Program-made: the position numbers and the translations under genes
The notes under the pieces: model-generated
The model's database searches: none
What the model was told of the DNA's origin: nothing
The model's input: only the letters and a program-made list of their open reading frames with translations
NCBI RefSeq assembly: GCF_030296915.1
Contig: NZ_AP028031.1
Coordinates: 2,693,501 to 2,757,500, forward strand
Source of the DNA: Anaerostipes hadrus ATCC 29173 = JCM 17467
Lineage (GTDB): Bacteria; Bacillota; Clostridia; Lachnospirales; Lachnospiraceae
DNA: 64,000 nt
Direction: 5' to 3'
Shown: piece after piece, positions 55,583 through 64,000 of the stretch
Layout of the letters: the number at the start of each line of letters is the position of its first letter
Position numbering within the stretch: position 1 is the stretch's first letter

Positions 55583-56695
55583 ATGGGAAAGCGAAACAAA
55601 GTAACAACAAGAGATATTGCTGAATACACCGGTGTATCACAGTCTACTGTCTCTATGATCTTAAGCAACAAACCACATGTTTCTTTTTCTAAAGAAACAA
55701 TCGATAAAGTAAGACAAGGTGCAAAAGAACTTGGTTACAAGAAGCCTGTTGCAGGTGTAAAAAAGAAAGAACAGGCACTTGCTAAGAGTATCATCGTTAT
55801 TTGTCCACTTCTTTCGAATGGTTATTATTCCATGATCATTCATTCGATCACAGAACGTGCCAAAGATTATGGTTATACCGTATTTACTGTCAGTACATTG
55901 AGGGACGTCTCTCAAGAAGAACTCTATTTAAACCTTTTATCTGGGTTTGAACTTGCAGGCGTAATTTCTTTATATCCACCAACAAAGATTGCACAGGCAA
56001 ATGCATTATCTAAGCAAGTCCCTGTTGTTTCCATCGGTGATAAACCAGATGCATGCCGTTTTGATGCAGTTGAACTTGACAGTAAAAAGCCTGGATATAT
56101 TATTGCTGAACATCTTCTCTCTCTTGGACATAAGCATATTACTTATATCTGTACACCGATCCGCCCAAAAGAGATTGGCCGGATCCATCGTCTTGCTGGG
56201 CTGCGTTCTTGTTTTAAAGATCATGGTCTTGATCCAGAATGGGTGGAGGTAAAATCTCCTACGATTGCTGCTTACGGAAGATATTCTGCGGATAATTCTG
56301 AATATCAAAACGGATATGATATGGCTTCTCAAGCTTTAGATGAACATACTTCTTCCACTGCTTTTGTGGGGAATAATGATATGACGGCTTTTGGTATCAT
56401 GGCTGCGATCTCTGATCATGGATTCCGTGTTCCTCATGATTACTCTGTCTGTGGATTTGACAACATTCCTTTATCTTCCATGCCTCAGATTGCTTTAACT
56501 ACGATCGAACATGCTTCTTTGGCAAAAGGTCGTGAAGCTGTGGATATTATATATAAGAAGAACACGCAGAAAAATATCTCTGCCAAACATCATTATATTA
56601 TGCGAATGGAATATGAACCTGAACTGATTGTTCGTAATTCTACTGGGAAATGCAAAATAACAAACAAAACAAAAGAATGTCACAACATCTCCTGA
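55583..56695 (+). CDS. LacI-family transcriptional regulator
   Basis: A 370-residue regulator with N-terminal HTH (TTRDIAEYTGVSQSTVSMILSNKPHVSFSKETIDKV, split here for emphasis on the first 20 residues) and a sugar-binding-protein-like effector domain (about 65-360). The ATG after AGAGGGTACTATTT is chosen; an upstream ATG lacks a ribosome site. It precedes the mannitol PTS genes, before which a perfect AAACGTTT-centred palindrome lies, so it probably controls mannitol uptake. It could instead or also control the divergent glycerol operon. Confidence 0.9.
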   Translation: MGKRNKVTTRDIAEYTGVSQSTVSMILSNKPHVSFSKETIDKVRQGAKELGYKKPVAGVKKKEQALAKSIIVICPLLSNGYYSMIIHSITERAKDYGYTVFTVSTLRDVSQEELYLNLLSGFELAGVISLYPPTKIAQANALSKQVPVVSIGDKPDACRFDAVELDSKKPGYIIAEHLLSLGHKHITYICTPIRPKEIGRIHRLAGLRSCFKDHGLDPEWVEVKSPTIAAYGRYSADNSEYQNGYDMASQALDEHTSSTAFVGNNDMTAFGIMAAISDHGFRVPHDYSVCGFDNIPLSSMPQIALTTIEHASLAKGREAVDIIYKKNTQKNISAKHHYIMRMEYEPELIVRNSTGKCKITNKTKECHNIS

Positions 56696-56716
56696 AAAAT
56701 ATGACATTAGTATGCA

Positions 56717-56767
56717 TTGATTTTCATACACTCTGTACGTTATCATATAACCATGATAAACGTTTAT
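56717..56767 (+). promoter_or_regulatory. Mannitol operon promoter with LacI-type operator
   Basis: TTGATT (56717-56722), an 18-base spacer and TATCAT (56741-56746) form a promoter. A perfect palindrome ATAAACGTTTAT (56756-56767) with the central CG of LacI operators sits at the expected start site, fitting repression by the LacI protein (or CcpA-like control). Confidence 0.7.
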
Positions 56768-56789
56768 GAGTAACAAATAAGGAGGGCGC

Positions 56790-57251
56790 ATGGCCAGCAA
56801 ACTTCTAAGTAATGAATTCCAGAAACACATTTGTCTGGATTATGAATGTACTACAATTGAAGAAGCAATCCACAAAGCAGGTGATCTCTTAGTTCAAGTC
56901 GGATGTGTAAAACCACCCTACATTAATGGTATGATCCGGCGAGAACAAGAAACTTCCACTGATATCGGATTGGGGGTTATGATCCCCCATGGCACAGAAG
57001 ACACTCTGAATTTTGTTTTAAAACCGGGAATCAGTATTGTTCAGATCCCACATGGAGTTTCTTATCATGGAAATACCATACATCTGGTGATCGGCATCTC
57101 AAGCCGTGAGGAAGATTCTCTGCAGGAGCTGATGCAGATTACTGATATTTTATTAAAACCTGAAAAATGCCATCAATTTTTAAATGCTTCTTCAAAACAG
57201 GAATTCATTGATATGATCAATCAGAATTATGTAGAAGAAGGAGAGTTGTAA
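56790..57251 (+). CDS. mtlF: Mannitol-type PTS EIIA component
   Basis: A 153-residue EIIA of the mannitol/fructose family, with the phosphorylated His in GVMIPHGTEDTL (near 67). It takes phosphate from HPr and passes it to the EIICB protein encoded two bases later. AAGGAGG precedes ATG. First gene of the mtl operon. Confidence 0.93.
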   Translation: MASKLLSNEFQKHICLDYECTTIEEAIHKAGDLLVQVGCVKPPYINGMIRREQETSTDIGLGVMIPHGTEDTLNFVLKPGISIVQIPHGVSYHGNTIHLVIGISSREEDSLQELMQITDILLKPEKCHQFLNASSKQEFIDMINQNYVEEGEL

Positions 57252-57253
57252 AA

Positions 57254-58690
57254 ATGAAAGAAAAAACTAGTATTTCACAAAAACTCCAGAAATTTGGTTC
57301 CGTTCTTGCAGGAATGGTTATTCCAAATATCGGAGCGTTTATCGGATTTGGTTTAATTACCGCATTCTTTTTGGAAACAGGATGGACTCCAAATGCAAAA
57401 CTTGCAAAACTGATCAGTCCAATCTTAAATTACTTACTTCCAATCTTAATTGGACATACTGGTGGTAAAATGTTTGGTGGCGATCGTGGTGGAGTTATCG
57501 GTGCTCTCGTTACCATGGGTGCGATCGTAGCCGTTGACGGAACTCCAATGTTCTTAGCCGCTATGATCTTAGGACCTGTTGCTGGTGTTTGCATTAAGAA
57601 ATTTGACCAGGCAGTGGATGGAAAAATCCCTTCTGGATTCGAAATGATCGTAAATAACTTCTCACTTGGTATTATCGGTGCTATCCTTTGCTGTTTCGCA
57701 ATGTTAGTATTCGGACCAGTTATGGAAACTGTAACTACTGTATTAACAAATGGTGTAAACTGGATCGTAGCACATAATGCATTACCATTATCTGCAATCT
57801 TCGTTGAGCCAGCCAAAGTATTATTCTTAAATAACGCATTAGACCATGGTATCTTCGGACCAATTGGTTATGAACAGGTTAAGACTTTAGGACATTCCGC
57901 ATTATTCCTATTAGTGCCAAACCCTGGTGCTGGTCTTGGATTATTATTAGCTTACTGGTTCTTCGGAAAAGGAGAAATGAAAGAAGCTGCTCCTGGAATG
58001 ATCTTGATCCACTTCTTCGGTGGTATCCATGAAGTTTACTTCCCATATGTATTAGCAAACCCATTAACGATCATTGGTATGATCGCTGGTGGTATCGTCG
58101 GAACAGGAACACTTACATTCTTAAATGTTGGTACTGTTGCCACACCATCTCCTGGTAGTATCTTCTCTGTCGTAGCTCTTTCACCTAAGAACTGTATGTT
58201 CGGAGTTTTATTAAGCGTCGTATTATCATGTGTTGTATCATTCTTATTAAATGCTATTTTCGTAAAACGTATGGTAGCAAAAGGTGGAGACACATCTCTC
58301 GGAGAATCTGTAGTACCAAAAGAAGCAATGGGATCTTCTGCTAGTTCAAATGAATCTACTGCAATAACAAATGACAGTAGTCTTGGAGTTGCCGGAATAG
58401 ATATCAAAAATATTAAAAAAATCGTTGTTGCGTGTGACGCTGGAATGGGATCTTCTGCAATGTCTGCAGCAGCATTAAAGAAAAAAGTAAAAGCCGCAAA
58501 TCTTCCAATTGAAGTTATCAATACAGCAATCTCAAAGATTCCTGATGATACTGACCTGGTCATCACTCATGTAGAATTAACTGGAACAGCAAAAGCTGCC
58601 CAGCCTAATAAACAACATTTATCTATTTCAAACTACCTAAAAGCTCCTGAGTATGATCAGTTAGTTGAAAGATTTAAAAATGAATTATAA
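57254..58690 (+). CDS. mtlA: Mannitol PTS EIICB component
   Basis: A 478-residue permease that imports and phosphorylates mannitol. The EIIC membrane part (about 1-345) has GGDRGGVIGALVTMGAIVA and IHFFGGIHEVYFPYV (substrate-site GI-x-E); a linker of about 45 residues leads to the EIIB domain with phospho-Cys in VACDAGMGSSAMS (near 396). Length fits an EIICB without fused EIIA. Confidence 0.95.
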   Translation: MKEKTSISQKLQKFGSVLAGMVIPNIGAFIGFGLITAFFLETGWTPNAKLAKLISPILNYLLPILIGHTGGKMFGGDRGGVIGALVTMGAIVAVDGTPMFLAAMILGPVAGVCIKKFDQAVDGKIPSGFEMIVNNFSLGIIGAILCCFAMLVFGPVMETVTTVLTNGVNWIVAHNALPLSAIFVEPAKVLFLNNALDHGIFGPIGYEQVKTLGHSALFLLVPNPGAGLGLLLAYWFFGKGEMKEAAPGMILIHFFGGIHEVYFPYVLANPLTIIGMIAGGIVGTGTLTFLNVGTVATPSPGSIFSVVALSPKNCMFGVLLSVVLSCVVSFLLNAIFVKRMVAKGGDTSLGESVVPKEAMGSSASSNESTAITNDSSLGVAGIDIKNIKKIVVACDAGMGSSAMSAAALKKKVKAANLPIEVINTAISKIPDDTDLVITHVELTGTAKAAQPNKQHLSISNYLKAPEYDQLVERFKNEL

Positions 58691-58712
58691 TTAAACAATC
58701 AATGAACACATT

Positions 58713-58748
58713 ATCAAAGGCTAAGGACTTATCTCCTTAGTCTTTGAT
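58713..58748 (+). promoter_or_regulatory. Strong intercistronic hairpin between mtlA and mtlD
   Basis: A 15-bp stem with one G-T pair (58713-58727 with 58734-58748) closes a 6-base loop. No T tract follows, so it is not a classical terminator. It could stabilise the upstream mRNA, cut mtlD expression, or be an RNA-binding site. Confidence 0.7.
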
Positions 58749-58789
58749 GCTATCACAATACAAAGATATGACTATAGAAAGGAATTTTT

Positions 58790-59986
58790 ATGAAAGCTGT
58801 TATGTATGGTGCTGGAAGCATTGGCCGTGGCTTTATTGGCGCATTATTCTCTGAAATCGGCTATGAAGTCGTTTTTATCGATGTAAACGATGACGTGATC
58901 CATCTGATCAACAAAGAGAAAACTTATCCTCAGATTATTATGAACGAGGAACAACCTGTTCACTGGATCAAAAATATCCGTGCTGTGGATGGAAAAGACC
59001 CTGAAGCTGTCAGCAATGAAATCGCTGACGCTGATATTATGGCAACTGCTTTAGGTGCTGCAGTCCTTGAGAAAGTGGCTCCTGTCATTGCCCAAGGGCT
59101 TTTAAAGCGTTGGGAGAAAGAATCTTCGAATACTCTGGATATCTTAATCTGTGAGAATCTGATGGATGCTGATGTACTGTTACGAGACTATTTATTAAAA
59201 GCTCTTCCAGAAGATAAACATGCTCTGTTTGAGAAAAATGTTGGTCTTGTAGAAACTTCCATCGGAAGGATGGTTCCACCTGCAGATCCTGATCTGATTC
59301 CAGAAGATGAACATCCATTGGCTGTTCGTGTAGAACCTTATGATTTCCTTCCAGTTGATAAAGCTGCTTTCAAAGGGATGATTCCTGAATATAAGAAGAT
59401 CATTCCTTATGAACCTTTCCATTACTATCTGGAACGTAAATTATATGTTCACAACATGGCCCATGTCACAACGGCCTTTTTAGGACAATATTTAAATAAA
59501 ACCTATATTCATGAGGCTGCCCATGATATTTATATTCAGTCTATCGTACGTGGCTGTATGACAGAAAGCTGTATGATGCTTTCAGAGAAATATCAGGTAC
59601 CTTTCTCAAAGTTAAATGCGCATATGAATGATTTACTGCATCGTTTTAAAAATTCTTATTTAAGAGACACCGTTACTCGCGTTGCACGTGATCCTATGAG
59701 AAAACTTCAGCCTTCAGATCGTCTGATCGGTGCTGCAAGAAGCTGTGAAGCACTGCATATTACCCCAGTATATCTTTCATTTGCAATCGCACTTGCACTT
59801 TCATTTATGGAAGGAGAAGATGCTTTAAATCTTATGGAAACTGTCTGTAAGATCAAGAAAGAAGAACCTATTGCCAAACACATTATTTATTTTTATAATA
59901 AGATTAAAAATAAAAATATTTCTCTGGATCAATTATATACAATAATTGATAATCTTCAATCTGATATCCAGGGTGAAACTATTTAG
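58790..59986 (+). CDS. mtlD: Mannitol-1-phosphate 5-dehydrogenase
   Basis: Oxidises mannitol-1-phosphate to fructose-6-phosphate with NAD. The 398-residue protein has the Rossmann motif YGAGSIGRGFIGALF near residue 5, ETSIGRMVP near 157 and the catalytic Lys region LYVHNMAHVTTAFLGQ near 220. The product enters glycolysis directly. AAAGGAATT lies before ATG. Confidence 0.95.
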   Translation: MKAVMYGAGSIGRGFIGALFSEIGYEVVFIDVNDDVIHLINKEKTYPQIIMNEEQPVHWIKNIRAVDGKDPEAVSNEIADADIMATALGAAVLEKVAPVIAQGLLKRWEKESSNTLDILICENLMDADVLLRDYLLKALPEDKHALFEKNVGLVETSIGRMVPPADPDLIPEDEHPLAVRVEPYDFLPVDKAAFKGMIPEYKKIIPYEPFHYYLERKLYVHNMAHVTTAFLGQYLNKTYIHEAAHDIYIQSIVRGCMTESCMMLSEKYQVPFSKLNAHMNDLLHRFKNSYLRDTVTRVARDPMRKLQPSDRLIGAARSCEALHITPVYLSFAIALALSFMEGEDALNLMETVCKIKKEEPIAKHIIYFYNKIKNKNISLDQLYTIIDNLQSDIQGETI

Positions 59987-60002
59987 AAAGAAAAGGTGAG
60001 TT

Positions 60003-61511
60003 ATGCTGATCTCAGATCGTTCAAAAGAAATCATTGAAAATTTAATGAATGCAAATGGTCCGTTAACCGTATCGGCTCTCTCTAAGAAGCTTGGTGTTAC
60101 TGAACGCACCATTTATCGACAGATTCCTGAAGTTACCGAGATCATAGAATCATATGATCTTACTTTAGATAATTCTTCTGGAAACGGTTTTATGATCTTT
60201 GGATCGCTCTATAATCTTAAACGATTAAACAGTGCTTTTGAAGAAGTCAAAACAGAACAAAATTATTCCAACAAAGAGCGTGTTGACATCATTCTTTTGA
60301 CTTTATTAAACGAAGATGATTATATCAAAACTCAAGCTCTTGCAATTGATCTAAATACTTCTTCTCAGACAATTCGAAATGATTATCAGTCTATGAAAGA
60401 AAAACTTCAGGGACATAATGTTCAATTTGAAACCAAGAAAAGTGAAGGAGTCCGATTAACTGGCCATGAAATTCCAAAAAGGCATTTATTTGTAAATGTC
60501 TTACTTCAAAATATTGCTCCCGATAACTTTTTTGACTGGCTGAAAGACAACAATTATCGACCAAACCATTTTATTGATCTTTTAAAGAATTTTGACTACG
60601 AAGAACCTTTAAAAGTTCTTTATCAGAAAATGCAAAACGTTATTCGTAAAAGGCATCTAAATATTTCAGATAAAGAACTTCAGGAATTTCTTGTCTTGAT
60701 CGCTATTTTTATTAAACGACATTCCTATATAAATGATCAAGAGGATATCTTAAAACTAACGATCCAAGACTCAAATACAGATTATGAAGATCATTTTCGT
60801 CAAGATATCCTCAAAATTCTTGAAGTTGATTTTAAAATTCAGCTTTACGATAATGAACGGGATTATTTTCATTGGATGATCCATCTATACGTTGGACGTT
60901 CACACTATGAATTGAATCAACAGATTTCTGCTTTTCAGAATCTTGATCATATCAGCAGCCTGATCAATGAAATTGAAAAGAAATTTCACTTTCCATTTAG
61001 CGAAGACAAGAATCTTGCGGAAAATCTTCTATTACATATTAATATGGCAATGGAACGGATTCAAAGTGGTATTACCGTAACAAATCCAATGTTAGAAGAT
61101 ATTTATCAGTCTGATCCAAAACTTTATGAAATCGTGAAAGAAAGCTTTCGTAATATCTTCCAGCCTATAAAAATCCCTGAAGATGAAATAGGTTATATTG
61201 TTATTTATTTTATTGCATCTATGGATTATCTAAGCAAGAATTCGATTTCTGTTTTGGTCGTATGTTCTACCGGAATCGGTTCTTCCAAGATGCTGCGAAG
61301 CCGTCTGGAACGAGAATTTTCTGAAATTGATGTTAAAAAGATCATTTCTTTACATAAATTGCATGATGAAAAACTGGATCAATATGATTTCATTATTTCC
61401 ACCGTGCCCCTTGATCTTGATGAGAGTAAATATTTATGTGTTTCTCCTCTGCTCAATGAAGAAGAAAAAGAGAAAGTACGAAAACAAATTGATATCTTAA
61501 ATAAAAGATAA
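60003..61511 (+). CDS. mtlR: MtlR-like PRD transcriptional activator
   Basis: A 502-residue regulator with two N-terminal HTH motifs (LTVSALSKKLGVTERTIYRQ near 20; TSSQTIRNDYQSMKE near 120), a PRD region (about 185-400, histidines in KRHSYI and RSHYEL) and an EIIB-like domain (about 410-502, VLVVCSTGIGSSK with Cys). Typical MtlR proteins continue with an EIIA domain; that is absent here. It likely activates the mtl operon according to PTS phosphorylation, alongside the LacI protein. Confidence 0.9.
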   Translation: MLISDRSKEIIENLMNANGPLTVSALSKKLGVTERTIYRQIPEVTEIIESYDLTLDNSSGNGFMIFGSLYNLKRLNSAFEEVKTEQNYSNKERVDIILLTLLNEDDYIKTQALAIDLNTSSQTIRNDYQSMKEKLQGHNVQFETKKSEGVRLTGHEIPKRHLFVNVLLQNIAPDNFFDWLKDNNYRPNHFIDLLKNFDYEEPLKVLYQKMQNVIRKRHLNISDKELQEFLVLIAIFIKRHSYINDQEDILKLTIQDSNTDYEDHFRQDILKILEVDFKIQLYDNERDYFHWMIHLYVGRSHYELNQQISAFQNLDHISSLINEIEKKFHFPFSEDKNLAENLLLHINMAMERIQSGITVTNPMLEDIYQSDPKLYEIVKESFRNIFQPIKIPEDEIGYIVIYFIASMDYLSKNSISVLVVCSTGIGSSKMLRSRLEREFSEIDVKKIISLHKLHDEKLDQYDFIISTVPLDLDESKYLCVSPLLNEEEKEKVRKQIDILNKR

Positions 61512-61567
61512 AGAAATAGTACACTAAATTTCTATTAAACGGAAATCTTGTGTACTATTTCTTTTTT
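61512..61567 (+). terminator. Terminator of the mtl operon
   Basis: AGAAATAGTACAC (61512-61524) pairs with GTGTACTATTTCT (61550-61562) and is followed by TTTTT. Confidence 0.88.
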
Positions 61568-61592
61568 ATACCTAAGATTTTTACAAAAAGAA

Positions 61593-61621
61593 AAAGACCT
61601 TAGATATTTTCTAAAGTCTTT
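61593..61621 (-). terminator. Terminator of the rRNA-tRNA operon
   Basis: On the minus strand AAAGACTTTAGA pairs with TCTAAGGTCTTT (one G-T pair), followed by TTCTTTTT. It ends the transcript just after tRNA-fMet. Confidence 0.85.
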
Positions 61622-61626
61622 CTTAG

Positions 61627-61700
<74 letters not shown>

Positions 61701-61742
61701 ATATTAAATTACAAAAGAAACACTAAAATTAGTGCTTCTAAA

Positions 61743-61813
61743 AGGCGTCGACCAGATTTGAACTGGTGATCAGGGAGTTGCAGTCCCATGCCTTACCACT
61801 TGGCTACGACGCC
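61743..61813 (-). tRNA. tRNA-Cys (GCA)
   Basis: A 71-base cloverleaf with GGCGTCG/CGACGCC acceptor stem, anticodon GCA in loop CTGCAAC and the U73 discriminator typical of tRNA-Cys. CCA is not encoded. Confidence 0.93.
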
Positions 61814-61845
61814 ATATTAAACTATATGCTCTTTCCGTAAAAAGA

Positions 61846-61917
61846 TGACTCCAACGGGATTTGAACCCGTGTTACCGCCGTGAAAGGGCGGTGTCTTAAC
61901 CACTTGACCATGGAGCC
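61846..61917 (-). tRNA. tRNA-Glu (TTC)
   Basis: A 72-base cloverleaf with anticodon TTC in loop CTTTCAC and an acceptor stem GGCTCCA/TGGAGTC including a G-T pair. CCA is not encoded. Confidence 0.93.
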
Positions 61918-61968
61918 TTATTCTTATGACCGCTTCACGGTCTATGCAGTATCTTAAATACTACGAAA

Positions 61969-62041
61969 CTCCCCGAGCCGGGCTCGAACCAGCGACAGCA
62001 CGGTTAACAGCCGTGTGCTCTACCAACTGAGCTATCGAGGA
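61969..62041 (-). tRNA. tRNA-Asn (GTT)
   Basis: A 73-base cloverleaf with anticodon GTT in loop CTGTTAA and discriminator G73. It is the first tRNA after 23S rRNA, about 90 bases from its 3' end. CCA is not encoded. Confidence 0.93.
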
Positions 62042-62130
62042 TTATTATAAGGTCTATTCTTATTATATCATATACCTTCAAAACAACATACAAGAATCTT
62101 TCTACATCTCTTACACTTCAGCCTTCTTTG

Positions 62131-64000
<1,870 letters not shown>

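Noticed and set aside
58036..58566. 176-codon minus-strand frame
   Set aside because: It is antisense to mtlA, which has full family motifs in this region.

Overview
The window looks like a chromosome segment of a low-GC, spore-forming gut Firmicute, most likely a Lachnospiraceae member. An Anaerostipes-like genus is possible, but the genus call is weak. The reasons are the Clostridia-type housekeeping genes (guaA, metK, murA, dnaX-ebfC-recR, asnS, a hexameric glutamate dehydrogenase), a bofA-type sporulation gene, a monoderm Tad pilus locus without secretin, and MobL-type mobile DNA typical of gut Clostridia.

Positions 1 to about 11.9 kb are the right-hand part of an integrated mobilizable or conjugative element whose left end is outside the window. 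Reading from left to right it holds: a cargo operon on the minus strand (ECF transporter S, T and fused double-A components plus two exporter-fold ABC half-transporters) with a divergent AraC regulator; two coiled-coil proteins overlapping the end of a MobA/MobL relaxase; a candidate oriT; a DUF3847-type accessory gene; an excisionase; a divergent XRE repressor with a phage-like operator region; and a tyrosine integrase. The element sits beside the 3' end of guaA, a known integration hot spot. Between integrase and guaA (11.9-13.3 kb) lies scar-like DNA: an sdpI-like gene, a truncated helix-turn-helix gene and two intact paralogues of it.

From 13.3 to 24.5 kb is core genome, mostly minus strand: guaA, metK, a PsiE-like membrane protein, murA, aroK, a flavin reductase, a HIT protein, recR, ebfC, dnaX, then an orphan histidine kinase on the plus strand and a rhomboid protease. 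From 24.6 to 33.5 kb is a complete monoderm Tad (type IVb/IVc pilus) operon: prepilin peptidase, a TadZ-like protein that has lost its P-loop, CpaF ATPase, TadB, a TadC with a large inserted domain, a short Flp pilin, three pseudopilin-like proteins and an FHA protein. From 33.6 to 46.6 kb come bofA, a DUF1002 secreted protein, a YfhO protein with a GT2 glycosyltransferase, gdhA, a MATE pump, a GntR-controlled ABC-2 transporter, a truncated Rpn-family nuclease, an isochorismatase-like hydrolase and YqeY.

From 46.7 to 61.5 kb are asnS, a PPC/DUF296 protein and two carbon-source loci. The glycerol locus (minus strand) carries GlpA-like and GlpB-like flavoproteins, DUF1667, a GpsA-like dehydrogenase, glpK and glpF. 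The mannitol locus (plus strand) carries a LacI regulator, EIIA, EIICB, mtlD and an MtlR-like PRD activator. The window closes with four tRNAs (fMet, Cys, Glu, Asn) directly downstream of a 23S rRNA gene on the minus strand that runs off the right edge; no 5S gene is visible between them.

The most unusual points are the dual-coded relaxase end, the compact xis/repressor switch, the cargo transporter system with paired AraC-type repeats, the oddities of the Tad locus (dead TadZ, chimeric TadC, Cys-pair pseudopilin) and a candidate structured small RNA near 19.9 kb.
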